Source of the DNA: Rhodospirillum sp.
GTDB taxonomy: Bacteria > Pseudomonadota > Alphaproteobacteria > Dongiales > Dongiaceae
DNA length: 64,000 bases
Assembly: GCA_013822765.1 (NCBI GenBank)
Contig: PNKY01000005.1
Location: 186,001-250,000, forward strand
Direction: 5' to 3'
The notes under the pieces are model-generated. The model worked only from the letters and a program-made list of their open reading frames with translations, had not been told where the DNA came from and ran no database searches. Position numbers and translations under genes: made by a program. Below are positions 28,675 to 38,253 of the stretch, piece after piece (position 1 is the first letter of the stretch; the number at the start of each line of letters is the position of its first letter).

Positions 28675-28919
28675 TCGCCGGGCTCGCGCCTAAAAGGTCA
28701 TGAGAATCGCCGCCGCCGCGTCCGACGCGGAAGCGGGCGCATCCTGCCCAAGGCCTCCGGCGCGGTCAACAAATAATGTACGTCCATTCATCCAACATGC
28801 TATAGGTGGTTGATCTAACGGAAGACCTGACCGAATGGTGATGGGGGTTGCGGCCCCATCGGCCACCCCGTTAAATAGGCCTCCAAACCCAATCCCAACT
28901 GTTGGCATTCAGGGGAAGC

Positions 28920-29918
28920 ATGAGCAAGGCGGAATCGCGGAAGCGCGCGGCGCAACTCTACAAGAAGGCGCTGGTCTGGGACGATCATTCGGGCTTCGAC
29001 CCGCACGGCGGAGCCGATCTCAAGAACCTTGAGATCTGGCGCAGGGCCGGCGTCCACTACCTGTCGGTCAATGTCGGCTACGACGTCGTCGACTGGCAGG
29101 CGACGGTCAAGACCTTGGCGCGCTTCCGCGCCTGGCTGCAGACCCATCCGAAGAAATACGCGCTGGTGCGGACCACCGCCGACATCAGGCGCGCGCGCAA
29201 GGACGGCAAGCTAGCCATCGCCTTCGACCTCGAGGGCATGAACTCGCTGAATGGCGACGTCAACATGGTGAGCCTCTATTACGATCTCGGCGTGCGCCAG
29301 ATGCTGTTTGCCTACAATCTCAACAACCTCGCCGGCGGCGGCTGCCACGACGGCAACGTCGGGCTCACACCGTTCGGACGCGACGTGATCAAGGAGATGA
29401 ACCGCGTCGGCATGGTGGTGGATTGCTCGCACACCGCCTATCGCACCACCATGGAGGCCATGCAGGTTTCGGACGCGCCGGTCATCTTCTCCCATTCCTG
29501 CGCAAAGGCGCTGCGCGACCACGGCCGCAATATCGCCGACGAGCAGATCAAGGCCTGCGCCAAAACCGGCGGGGTGGTCGGCATCACCGGCGTCAGCCTG
29601 TTCCTGGGCGAGAACGACACCACCAGCGAGACCTTCGTCAACCACATCGCCCACGCCGCCGACCTGGTGGGCGCCGAGCATGTCGGCATCTCGCTCGACT
29701 ACGCATTCGACGCGGAGAACGTCGACGGCCTGCTCGACGCGCACAAAGCCTATTGGCCGGACAACGAGGATTACGGCCGCTGGCCCACCTCCTACGTGCC
29801 GCCCAAGCAGCTGATGGAAATCACCGAGATCATGGTGCAGCGCGGCTTCCGCGACCGCGAGATATTGGGCGTGCTCGGCGGCAATTTCATGCGGGTCGCG
29901 AACGAGGTCTGGAAGTAG
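28920..29918 (+). CDS. Membrane dipeptidase family protein (peptidase M19)
   Basis: A 332-aa metal-dependent hydrolase of the renal-dipeptidase family. It has WDDHSGF (HxD-type first metal motif, here DHS), AFDLEGMNSL (bridging Glu), VVDCSHTAYRTTMEAM and PVIFSHSCAKAL (metal His residues), and HVGISLDYAFD. There is no signal peptide, so it is cytosolic. M19 enzymes cleave dipeptides, including D-residue and dehydropeptide substrates. ATG 28920 has AGGGGAAG in front. It is divergent from the flavoprotein/GcvT operon and may act on the same substrate class. Confidence 0.9.
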   Translation: MSKAESRKRAAQLYKKALVWDDHSGFDPHGGADLKNLEIWRRAGVHYLSVNVGYDVVDWQATVKTLARFRAWLQTHPKKYALVRTTADIRRARKDGKLAIAFDLEGMNSLNGDVNMVSLYYDLGVRQMLFAYNLNNLAGGGCHDGNVGLTPFGRDVIKEMNRVGMVVDCSHTAYRTTMEAMQVSDAPVIFSHSCAKALRDHGRNIADEQIKACAKTGGVVGITGVSLFLGENDTTSETFVNHIAHAADLVGAEHVGISLDYAFDAENVDGLLDAHKAYWPDNEDYGRWPTSYVPPKQLMEITEIMVQRGFRDREILGVLGGNFMRVANEVWK

Positions 29919-29942
29919 CGCGCGAACGCCTGACATCTACTC

Positions 29943-30041
29943 GTCATCCCAAGGCTTGCCCTTGGGATCCACGAGTTTGCTGTAGACGCACTGTATTGCC
30001 GAAAGAAACTCGTGGATGGCAAGGCCAAGCCTTGCCATGAC
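29943..30041. repeat. Paired palindromic intergenic repeat, family A copy 4 (variant)
   Basis: The outer ends are GTCAT and ATGAC. The hairpins are TCCCAAGGCTTGCCCTTGGGA and TGGCAAGG-ccaag-CCTTGCCA. The inner arms ATCCACGAGTTT/AAACTCGTGGAT match copy 3. It lies between the convergent dipeptidase and ROK genes. Confidence 0.82.
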
Positions 30042-30062
30042 GGGATAGAGAGCGAGAGTTCC

Positions 30063-31250
30063 CTAACCCACCACTCTCGCCACCGTCGCCCCGATCGCGC
30101 TTGGCTGCAGCTTGGCGTCGATGACGAGCTGTGCGGCTCCCAGGATGCCGGCGCGGTCGTCGCTGCGGGCGGTGTGGATGGCGAGGCCCTCGATCGCCAG
30201 CGGCAGGCAGCGCTGGTAGATCATTTCGCGGGTTCCGGCGATCAGGTGCTCGCCCGCCTGCGAAAGTGTTCCGCCGATCACGATGGTCGTGGGATTGAGG
30301 ATGCTGACCACGTCGGCCAGCACCTCGCCCAGCACCCGCCCCGCTTCGCGGATGCGCCGGATGCATTCCGGCGTGCCGCGATCCAGCAGCGCCATCACGT
30401 CGCGCGCGGTCTGGCCTTCGAAGCCAAGCGTACGCAGGTCGCGCGCGATCGCCCAGCCGGCGGCGCGCGCCTCCACGCAGCCGAGCTTGCCGCAGCGGCA
30501 GAGCGGCGCCTTGGGTGCGTCGAACTGGATGTGACCGATGTCGCCGGACGCGCCGCGCCCGCCGCGATAGACCTGGCCGCGGGTGACGATGCCGCTGCCG
30601 ATGCCGGTGCCGGCCTTCACGAAGAAGAAGTGGTCGGCGTTCGGGTAGAAGCGCCGATGCTCCGACAGCGCCATCAGATTGACGTCGTTGTCGATCAGCG
30701 CGTCGATGCCGAGGGATTTTTCCAGCCAGCCGCGGATGTCGAAATTGTCCCACTGGCGCATCACCGAGGGACCGACCACCCGCCCGCCTTCGTGATCGAC
30801 CGGCGCGGGCAAACTGAGGCCGACGCCGAACACCTGGCTCGGCTTGCGGCCGACGCGCTTCAGCAGCGCACGGCCGCAGCGCGCGATCTCGCCCAGGATC
30901 GGCAGCGGTCCACTGCCGACGTCGATGGCGACGGTCTGCTCCGCGAGAATGCGTGGGCCGAGATCGGTGACGGCGACGCGGGTGACGCTCTCGCCGATGT
31001 CCGCCGCCAGGGTGACGGCAAAAGACTCGTTGAGCTTCAGGATGCGCGCCGGCCGGCCGCCGCTGGGCTGGCGCGCGGCGGTCTCGTCGATCAGGCCGAT
31101 CTCCAGCAGCTCGTCCAGGCGATGCGCCACGGTGGCGCGCGACAGGCCGGAGACGCGCTCGATGTCGGGCCGCGTCGTCGCTTGGCGCGACAGGATGAGG
31201 GCGAGAAGCTGCCCCGAACCGGGGGCGTTGGGTGAAATCAACTTCTGCAT
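30063..31250 (-). CDS. ROK family transcriptional regulator
   Basis: A 395-aa NagC/XylR-type ROK repressor. The N-terminal winged HTH is [23 protein letters not shown]. The sugar-kinase-like domain has the ATP-loop remnant [17 protein letters not shown], the [11 protein letters not shown] segment, and the zinc motif [11 protein letters not shown]. The likely start is ATG 31250; ATG 31262 is in frame and lies within the operator. It is divergent from the sugar binding-protein gene and very probably represses it, and itself, in response to a sugar or sugar phosphate. Confidence 0.93.
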   Translation of the reverse strand: MQKLISPNAPGSGQLLALILSRQATTRPDIERVSGLSRATVAHRLDELLEIGLIDETAARQPSGGRPARILKLNESFAVTLAADIGESVTRVAVTDLGPRILAEQTVAIDVGSGPLPILGEIARCGRALLKRVGRKPSQVFGVGLSLPAPVDHEGGRVVGPSVMRQWDNFDIRGWLEKSLGIDALIDNDVNLMALSEHRRFYPNADHFFFVKAGTGIGSGIVTRGQVYRGGRGASGDIGHIQFDAPKAPLCRCGKLGCVEARAAGWAIARDLRTLGFEGQTARDVMALLDRGTPECIRRIREAGRVLGEVLADVVSILNPTTIVIGGTLSQAGEHLIAGTREMIYQRCLPLAIEGLAIHTARSDDRAGILGAAQLVIDAKLQPSAIGATVARVVG

Positions 31251-31252
31251 AA

Positions 31253-31266
31253 ATATATGCATATAT
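31253..31266. promoter_or_regulatory. Candidate ROK operator, perfect 14-bp palindrome
   Basis: ATATATGCATATAT is self-complementary and sits immediately upstream of (and overlapping one alternative start of) the ROK gene, 15 bp before a -35 box for the divergent operon. The AT-rich tract contrasts with about 65% G+C around it. The position suits autoregulation and repression of the sugar operon. Confidence 0.6.
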
Positions 31267-31280
31267 CTTCTATGATCTGC

Positions 31281-31310
31281 TTGACAACAGACAAAATGGA
31301 GACTTTGAAT
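31281..31310 (+). promoter_or_regulatory. Candidate sigma-70 promoter for the sugar operon
   Basis: TTGACA at 31281-31286 and TTTGAAT at 31304-31310 are separated by 17 bp. They lie 67 bp upstream of the binding-protein start and just downstream of the palindromic operator. Confidence 0.5.
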
Positions 31311-31376
31311 CCACCCACGGCCATATCGCCGAAAAACCGGCCCGCCAGCAGGCGAGGACCAAATTGGGAGGAAGAC

Positions 31377-32450
31377 ATGATGGTGGAACGTGCGGTTGCG
31401 CGCGGGCACTCGTCCGCGTCACCCTTGAAGAGCTTGATGGCTTGCGTGGCCGTCTCCGCATTATCGGCGGTCCTGTGGGCCGCGCCCGCCAGCGCCCAGG
31501 ACAAGGTCATCGTGGGCCTCATCACCAAGACCAACACCAATCCGTTTTTCGCCAAGATGAAGGAAGGCGCCGAAGCGGAAGCCAACAAGCTTGGCCTCGA
31601 GCTGCAGAGCTTCGCCGGCAAGTATGACGGCGACAACGAGAGCCAGGTCGCTGCCATCGAGAACCTGATCGCAGCCGGCGCCAAGGGCATCCTTCTCACC
31701 GCCAGCGACACCAAGGCGATCGTGCCATCGGTCGAGAAGGCGCGGCAGGCCGGCATCCTGGTGATCGCGCTCGACACGCCGCTGGATCCGATCGGCGCAG
31801 CCGACGCCACCTTCGCCACCGACAACTTTAAGGCCGGCGAACTGATCGGCGCCTGGGCGGCCAAGACGCTGGGCGACAAGGCGAAGGATGCCCGTATCGC
31901 CTTCGTCGATGCGATCGAATCCCAGCCGACGGTCGATATGCTGCGCGATCAGGGCTTCATGAAGGGCTTCGGCATCGATATCAAGGACGCGACCAAATAC
32001 GGCGACGAGGACGATCCCAGGATCGTCGGCCACCAGTGGGGCGCCGGCGCCGAAGAAGGCGGCCGTACCGGCATGGAGAACCTGCTGCAGAAGGATCCGA
32101 CCATCAGCGTCGTTTACACCATCAACGAACCGACGGCAGCGGGCGCGCACGAAGCGCTGAAGGCGGTCGGCCGCGACAAGGACGTGCTGATGACCTCGGT
32201 CGACGGCGGCTGCCCAGGCGTGCAGAACGTGAAGGCCGGCGTGATCGGCGCGACCGCGCAGCAATATCCGCTGCTGATGGCCTCGATGGGCGTCGAAGCG
32301 GTGGCGAAATTCGCCAAGTCGGGCGAGAAGCCGAAGCCGACCCCGGGCCTCGAGTTCTTCAACACCGGTGTCGCCTTGGTTACCGACAAGCCGGTCGAAG
32401 GGATCGAATCCATTTCGTCGGAGCAAGCCCTGAAAAAGTGCTGGGGCTGA
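31377..32450 (+). CDS. Sugar ABC transporter substrate-binding protein (FrcB/RbsB-like)
   Basis: A 357-aa periplasmic binding protein of the ribose/fructose class. A long signal peptide ends [19 protein letters not shown] before [18 protein letters not shown]. The type I fold is shown by [25 protein letters not shown] and [20 protein letters not shown]. The start is ATG 31377 with GGGAGGAAG upstream. Permease and ATPase genes that normally follow are absent. A strong terminator follows instead, then an aldolase-like gene and a PfkB kinase. The ligand is probably a ketose or related sugar, by analogy with FrcB only. Confidence 0.9.
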   Translation: MMVERAVARGHSSASPLKSLMACVAVSALSAVLWAAPASAQDKVIVGLITKTNTNPFFAKMKEGAEAEANKLGLELQSFAGKYDGDNESQVAAIENLIAAGAKGILLTASDTKAIVPSVEKARQAGILVIALDTPLDPIGAADATFATDNFKAGELIGAWAAKTLGDKAKDARIAFVDAIESQPTVDMLRDQGFMKGFGIDIKDATKYGDEDDPRIVGHQWGAGAEEGGRTGMENLLQKDPTISVVYTINEPTAAGAHEALKAVGRDKDVLMTSVDGGCPGVQNVKAGVIGATAQQYPLLMASMGVEAVAKFAKSGEKPKPTPGLEFFNTGVALVTDKPVEGIESISSEQALKKCWG

Positions 32451-32461
32451 CACGGTTCGCG

Positions 32462-32493
32462 GGCGAGCAGCTGGAACGGCTGCTCGCCTTTTT
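32462..32493 (+). terminator. Intrinsic terminator after binding-protein gene
   Basis: A perfect 10-bp stem, GGCGAGCAGC and GCTGCTCGCC, with a 7-nt loop is followed directly by TTTTT. It starts 12 bp after the binding-protein stop and ends before the Shine-Dalgarno sequence of the next gene. Partial read-through would give excess binding protein over the two enzymes. Confidence 0.88.
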
Positions 32494-32513
32494 CTCACAA
32501 GGAGCAATTCGGA

Positions 32514-33536
32514 ATGAAGCGTCTCGATAGCAAGCTCGCCCGCATCCGGTCCGGCCACTACAAGCGGACCGACTTCATCATCGCCGACGCCAAGGACGGC
32601 GACATGGGGCCGAGCCTCACCTCCAGCGGGCCGCACCGCCAGCCCGACGGCACCTGGACGCGCTATCGCAGCCGCGCCGAGTTCCTGGACCAGATCGCCG
32701 CCATCGTGCGGCAGGATATCGTCGACATCATGCTGGTGTCGGCCTCCAACCTCGAGCTGTTGAACGAGCGCGAAGTCTTCCACAACAGCGCGGTGAAGCC
32801 GGCGATCCGCGCCAACGACACCACCGATATCTGGCGCTGCCGCGGCGCGGTCTACCACAACAGCCCGTCGCGCCCCTTCCGCTCCGCCAACCTGTCGCAC
32901 GTGATGTATGGCGCGGCCGAGCCGACGCCGGACAAGGGCATCGTCGGCACCGACCTCGGGCTCTATTCGATCACCTTCAACAACGACATCGAAGCCGATG
33001 TGCGCTCGCTCGAGCATTTCAGCGCGTTCCGCGCCGACGCGGTCGCACACGGCTTCAAGTATTTCCTCGAGGTATTCAATCCGAACGTCGACACCGGCAT
33101 CGATCCCAAGCTAGTACCGCACTACATCAACGACGTGATCCTGCGCTGCCTCGCCGGCGTCACCCAGGCGGAGCGGCCGCAGTTCCTGAAGATCGCCTAT
33201 AACGGCCCGAGGGCGCTGGAGGAGCTCGCCTCCTTCGACCCCAGCCTGGTGGTCGGCGTGCTCGGCGGCGGCGCCGGCACCACGCGCGACTGTTTCGAGC
33301 TGATCTACCAGGCGGAGCGCTACGGCGCGCGGGTCGCGCTGTTCGGGCGCAAGATCAACCTCGCGGAAAATCCGCTCACCATGGTTTCCTTCATGCGCCA
33401 GGTAGCGGACGGCAGCATCGCGCCGGCGGAGGCGGTGAAGGCCTATCACGGCGAGCTGCAGAAGCAGAAAATCAAGGCGGCGCGGTCGCTCGAAGAGGAT
33501 CTCGCCATCACGGAAGCGCCGCTGAAAGCCGGCTGA
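32514..33536 (+). CDS. Class I (DeoC/FbaB/LacD-like) aldolase family protein
   Basis: A 340-aa protein that looks like a Schiff-base TIM-barrel aldolase. The likely Lys is in QFLKIAYNGPRAL. The phosphate-binding end of the barrel reads VLGGGAGTTRDCFELI and ALFGRKINLAENP, which parallels the GG...GRNI..DP pattern of DhnA/LacD-type aldolases. It lacks a signal peptide. The next gene is a PfkB sugar kinase, so a phosphorylate-then-cleave pathway is plausible. The exact sugar is unknown. ATG 32514 follows AAGGAGC at good spacing. Confidence 0.68.
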   Translation: MKRLDSKLARIRSGHYKRTDFIIADAKDGDMGPSLTSSGPHRQPDGTWTRYRSRAEFLDQIAAIVRQDIVDIMLVSASNLELLNEREVFHNSAVKPAIRANDTTDIWRCRGAVYHNSPSRPFRSANLSHVMYGAAEPTPDKGIVGTDLGLYSITFNNDIEADVRSLEHFSAFRADAVAHGFKYFLEVFNPNVDTGIDPKLVPHYINDVILRCLAGVTQAERPQFLKIAYNGPRALEELASFDPSLVVGVLGGGAGTTRDCFELIYQAERYGARVALFGRKINLAENPLTMVSFMRQVADGSIAPAEAVKAYHGELQKQKIKAARSLEEDLAITEAPLKAG

Positions 33537-33544
33537 GGATTTCG

Positions 33545-34573
33545 ATGGCTGGCACGCGACGCGGCTTCATCACCGGCGGCACCTGGTGCGTCGATCTCAA
33601 CAAGATGATCGACTTCTGGCCGCCGGAGGATTCGATCGCCGAGATCCACCAGATCGACGTTCGCGGCGGCGGCTCCGGCTCCAACCTCGCCATCGACATG
33701 AAGAAGCTCGACCCCGCGATGCCGGTGGAGACCATCGGCATCGTGGGCGACGACGAGAACGGCCGCTTCCTGCTCAGCCATGCCGACAGCTTCGGCATCG
33801 GCCGCCGCCAGATGGCGGTGACCAAGGAACTGCCGACGCAATTCACCGACTGCTTCGGCTCCAAGCGCACCGGCCGGCGCACACATATCTACTATCCAGG
33901 CGCCGCCGCGCTGCTGACGCCGGATCATTTCGACTTCGCGGAAACCAGCGGCCGCATCTTCCATCTTGGCCTTCCGGGCATCCACAAGCTGCTGGATGGT
34001 CCGTGGCAAGGCGACGCCAACGGCTGGGTCACCGTGCTCAAGAAGGCGAAGGCCGCCGGCCTCACCACCAACTTCGAGCTGGTGATGATCGAGCCGCAGC
34101 GCCTCGCCGGCATCATCCGTCCATGCCTGCCCCATCTCGACTACCTGGTGGTCAACGACTGGGAGATCGGCGCCATCGGAGACGAGAAGACCTACAACGA
34201 GGGCGTCACCAACATCCCGGGGTGCCTGACGGCGGCGCGCAATGTGCTGGCCAAGAGCAGCATCGGCCTGGTGGTGGTGCATTTCCCCAAGGGCGCCATC
34301 GCCGTGGCGCGCGATGGAGCGGTGACGCAGCAGCCGTCCGTGCGGGTTCCGCAATCCGCCATCGTCAGCGCCAACGGCGCCGGCGACGCGTTCGCCGCCG
34401 GCATGCTGTACGGCTTGCATGAAAGCTGGGACGTGCGCCGCTGCCTCGCCCTCGCCCACGCTAGCGCCGCCGCCTCGCTGCGCGGCGCTTCCACCACCGA
34501 CACGGTCGAAAAGTGGCAGACCTGCCTGCAGCTGGCCGAGAGCTGGGGCTGGAGCGACTGGCCCGCTCAGTAG
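33545..34573 (+). CDS. PfkB family carbohydrate kinase
   Basis: A 342-aa ribokinase-fold sugar kinase. The N-terminal GGG SGSNLAIDMKKL segment is the first PfkB signature. The C-terminal ANGAGDAFAAGMLYGL carries the anion hole and the catalytic Asp. It phosphorylates a sugar or sugar phosphate with ATP in the cytosol. It begins 8 bp after the aldolase-like gene, so the two are co-expressed. The stop overlaps that of the convergent TetR gene. The exact substrate cannot be assigned. Confidence 0.88.
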   Translation: MAGTRRGFITGGTWCVDLNKMIDFWPPEDSIAEIHQIDVRGGGSGSNLAIDMKKLDPAMPVETIGIVGDDENGRFLLSHADSFGIGRRQMAVTKELPTQFTDCFGSKRTGRRTHIYYPGAAALLTPDHFDFAETSGRIFHLGLPGIHKLLDGPWQGDANGWVTVLKKAKAAGLTTNFELVMIEPQRLAGIIRPCLPHLDYLVVNDWEIGAIGDEKTYNEGVTNIPGCLTAARNVLAKSSIGLVVVHFPKGAIAVARDGAVTQQPSVRVPQSAIVSANGAGDAFAAGMLYGLHESWDVRRCLALAHASAAASLRGASTTDTVEKWQTCLQLAESWGWSDWPAQ

Positions 34574-35256
34574 TGCCGAGGGAACACGCTTTTCAGATGC
34601 GCGCGCATCAGGTCGGTGGCGCGCTCGCGGGTGAGCAGGCCGAGCATGATGTTCACCCAGAGGCCATCGCCGGAGGCGAGCAGGAACTGGCCAGCCTTCT
34701 CCGCATCGAGGTTCTTGTAGCGGCCTGATAGCGCCAAAGCGTGGCAGGCGTTCATCAGCGCCTCGCCATACTCGGCGTCGCTCTCGGTGCAGACGTCCAT
34801 GTATTTCGGCCGGAAGCGGACCTCGCTCCAATAGGCGACCCAGACCGAGATGCGCTCGTGCCGGCACACCTTGGGATGCAGCTGCGCCAGCGTCACGGCT
34901 TCCAGCAGCGCGGCCGGGTCGTCGCCCGCCTTGTCGCGCGCTTCGTGCCAGATCTCGCGGAACTCGCCCGTCACCGCACGCAGCGCCTCCAGCAGCAGCA
35001 TGTCCTTGCTGGCGAAATACTGGTTGACCGCGCCGTTCGCCATGCCGGCTTCCTGCACCACGTCGGCGATGGTGGTCTCGCCGATGCCGTGCTGGCTGAT
35101 GGCGCGGATGGCAGCCTCGATCAGCTGCTCGCGGCGGATGTCGCGCACCGCCTTGCGGGCAACCTTCAGTGTATTGCGGGGCTTGCGAGGCTTGGTTGGA
35201 AGGGCTGACTTGGGCACTGGGATGTGGCGCGGGTGCGGATGTCGATCGCACACCAT
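34567..35256 (-). CDS. TetR family regulator, BetI-like
   Basis: A TetR-type repressor of about 229 aa. The HTH reads GIGETTIADVVQEAGMANGAVNQYF, preceded by RREQLIEAAIRAISQHG. The ligand domain contains HERISVWVAYWSEVRFRP, which resembles the BetI C-terminal domain. BetI represses choline-to-betaine genes, but no bet genes are in this window, so the target is unknown. The start is uncertain: GTG 35262, ATG 35256 and GTG 35217 are all in frame. It converges on the PfkB gene with overlapping stops. Confidence 0.8.
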   Translation of the reverse strand: MVCDRHPHPRHIPVPKSALPTKPRKPRNTLKVARKAVRDIRREQLIEAAIRAISQHGIGETTIADVVQEAGMANGAVNQYFASKDMLLLEALRAVTGEFREIWHEARDKAGDDPAALLEAVTLAQLHPKVCRHERISVWVAYWSEVRFRPKYMDVCTESDAEYGEALMNACHALALSGRYKNLDAEKAGQFLLASGDGLWVNIMLGLLTRERATDLMRAHLKSVFPRHY

Positions 35257-35660
35257 AGCCACTGAAGGTGCGCCGGGCCAAGCGCCGAATCTTCAACCGG
35301 TCCGGAATGATTCCCGCCGAACGGGCTGGAACAGCGCGATTCTCTTCGAGCGTTGCCGCGACTGCCGCACGGCCGTCATCGTCGCGTCATGGGACGGCGC
35401 TAAATTTGAGTCGCGCCGTCCAATTTGATTCGGATAGCATGTTTTGGTCCCGCAACACGAAGCGACCGTCTTATTCCACGCTTCGCGCCACCGGCCGCGA
35501 AATAGTCTCGCAATGGCCGCTGCGGACAAATGCGCGCAACGACGTGCAAGGCCTGGCAGTTCAGCCGGGAGGCGATGCGGTATGGTCTGAGGGCGGACCT
35601 AGCCGCGGCAGTGCAACCGACCGGCGACGGTTGGACGACTTTCTTTATGGGAGGTGACTG
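35257..35660. other. Intergenic region without convincing gene
   Basis: About 400 bp upstream of both the TetR gene (minus) and the phasin-like gene (plus). Track ORFs here (35268-35657 plus, 35293-35529 minus) have irregular composition and no ribosome binding site or family pattern. I see no tRNA or strong hairpin. It should contain two divergent promoters. Confidence 0.5.
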
Positions 35661-36077
35661 ATGCGCAAATCCGAAAAGACGGCGGTGCATGGCGCTGCCG
35701 ATCTCCAGGCGCAACTGAGCGAGGCCTGGAACCAGCAACTCGGCCGTTCGGGCGAGACCTACGGCAGGGTGTTCGCCGCGATGCGCGATGAATTCACCGG
35801 CTTCGTGCAGCGCCGGGTCGACGCCAACATGGCCGCCATGCGCGAATGGTCCGAATGCCGCAGCCTGAACGACGTGCTGGCGCTGCAGCAGCGCTGGGTG
35901 CAGTCGGCGGTCGCGCACTATGTCGACCAGGGCAATCGCGTCCTCGAGACCTGCCGGCTGGCGGCGACCGACATCGCCGAAGCGGCACAGCCGAAGGCGG
36001 AACAAGAGAAGCCGGCGGCCGAGCGCAAGCCCGCCGCGCAACGGTCCGCAGGGCCGGACATCAAGGAAGCGGCGTAG
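35661..36077 (+). CDS. Phasin-like protein
   Basis: A 138-aa helical protein. QLSEAWNQQLGRSGETYGRVFAAM is followed by ECRSLNDVLALQQRWVQSAVAHYVDQGNRVLE, the pattern of alphaproteobacterial phasin_2 proteins. A Pro/Ala/Lys/Glu-rich disordered tail follows from about residue 108. Phasins coat polyhydroxyalkanoate granules. No PHA synthase is in the window. ATG 35661 has GGGAGGTGACTG upstream. The family call is moderate because the central hydrophobic part is short. Confidence 0.68.
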   Translation: MRKSEKTAVHGAADLQAQLSEAWNQQLGRSGETYGRVFAAMRDEFTGFVQRRVDANMAAMREWSECRSLNDVLALQQRWVQSAVAHYVDQGNRVLETCRLAATDIAEAAQPKAEQEKPAAERKPAAQRSAGPDIKEAA

Positions 36078-36228
36078 GAATTCACAGAAGCGGCCTTCCC
36101 TAAGCCTTGGAGCTCGGGGGAAGGAAGCCTGGCGATTGACCGTTGCCCGCCGTCCCTCCAGCTTGACACAGCCAGCACAACCTGCAGGTTAGGCGCGTTG
36201 CCTGGGGACAACCGCTTCGAGGGTCAAT

Positions 36229-36468
36229 ATGCCAACGCCATATCAGTTTGCGCTCTTGCTGGTGCGCCTTTTTGCGGCCATGGGGATTGTGGCCGGGGTC
36301 GTCCTATTGGTCGGATCATTCGTCCTCGGCCTTACCGGATTTGGCGCCGCCAAGCCTCTGGAGGGTGTTCCCTATTCCCTCATCTGCTATGGGCTTCTCG
36401 ACCTTATCGGAAGCATCGGGACACTGCTTCTCGCCAAGAAAATCGCGACCTTCGCCGCGCAAACCTGA
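36229..36468 (+). CDS. Small two-helix membrane protein
   Basis: A 79-aa protein with two predicted membrane spans (about residues 7-33 and 47-70), a glycine-rich LGLTGFGAAKPLEG link between them, and a short polar end. AGGG precedes ATG 36229. No family is recognised. It converges on the cupin gene 7 bp away. Confidence 0.55.
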   Translation: MPTPYQFALLLVRLFAAMGIVAGVVLLVGSFVLGLTGFGAAKPLEGVPYSLICYGLLDLIGSIGTLLLAKKIATFAAQT

Positions 36469-36475
36469 AAAGAGT

Positions 36476-36798
36476 TCACCGCCACTCGAACACGGCCAGC
36501 ACGCAGCCGGTCTCGGTGCGCGAGGAGTGGTGCGTGCCGGGCGCGAAGGACACGAAGTCGCCCGCCTTGAACACCGTACCGTCGGAATCGATCAGCTCGC
36601 CTTCCAGCACCACGAATTCCTCGTAGCCGGGGTGATCGTGCGCGATGGTCTCGGCGCCGGGCTGCATTCGCATGAGATAGCTGCCGACACCGGTTTCCTT
36701 GCGGAAGCTGATCGGCAGCCAGGACATCTCCGGCTGTACCGGGCCTTCGAGATCGTATTGCTGGAACGGGGTCTTGGCGATCGGGGTGACGCTGCGGC

Positions 36799-36802
<4 letters not shown>
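36476..36802 (-). CDS. Cupin domain protein
   Basis: A 108-aa single-domain cupin. Motif 1 is HDHPGYEEFVVLEGELIDSDG (two His and a Glu as metal ligands), and motif 2 is FKAGDFVSFAPGTHHSSRTETG. The fold usually binds Fe, Mn, Zn or a small ligand; ChrR-type cupins are similar. The start overlaps the stop of the histidine kinase by 4 bp, so expression is coupled and it may act as a sensor or effector in the same pathway. This is inference from the overlap. Confidence 0.85.
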
Positions 36803-38064
<1,262 letters not shown>

Positions 38065-38197
38065 GGCCCGCCTCGTAACGCGCCGGCGCGCACTTCACCC
38101 CGAAGTCGCCAGCGCATTAGGCCAGTTCAGCATTCCAGTTCTTAACAGGAAGATAAAATCCTACAGGATGCTATACCCCGGGATGTGGGCATGCGCT

Positions 38198-38226
38198 GGC
38201 CCTCCCCGGTTCTATCGGGGAGGGCC
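38198..38226. terminator. Strong hairpin downstream of the polyamine binding-protein gene
   Basis: Arms GGCCCTCCCCG and CGGGGAGGGCC form a perfect 11-bp stem around a 7-nt loop. It lies 27 bp beyond the stop of the minus-strand binding-protein gene. There is no clear U-run on either strand, so it may be a stabilising or weak terminator hairpin. Confidence 0.6.
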
Positions 38227-38253
38227 GCGAGACGATGGCGGAATGTTGCTTGG

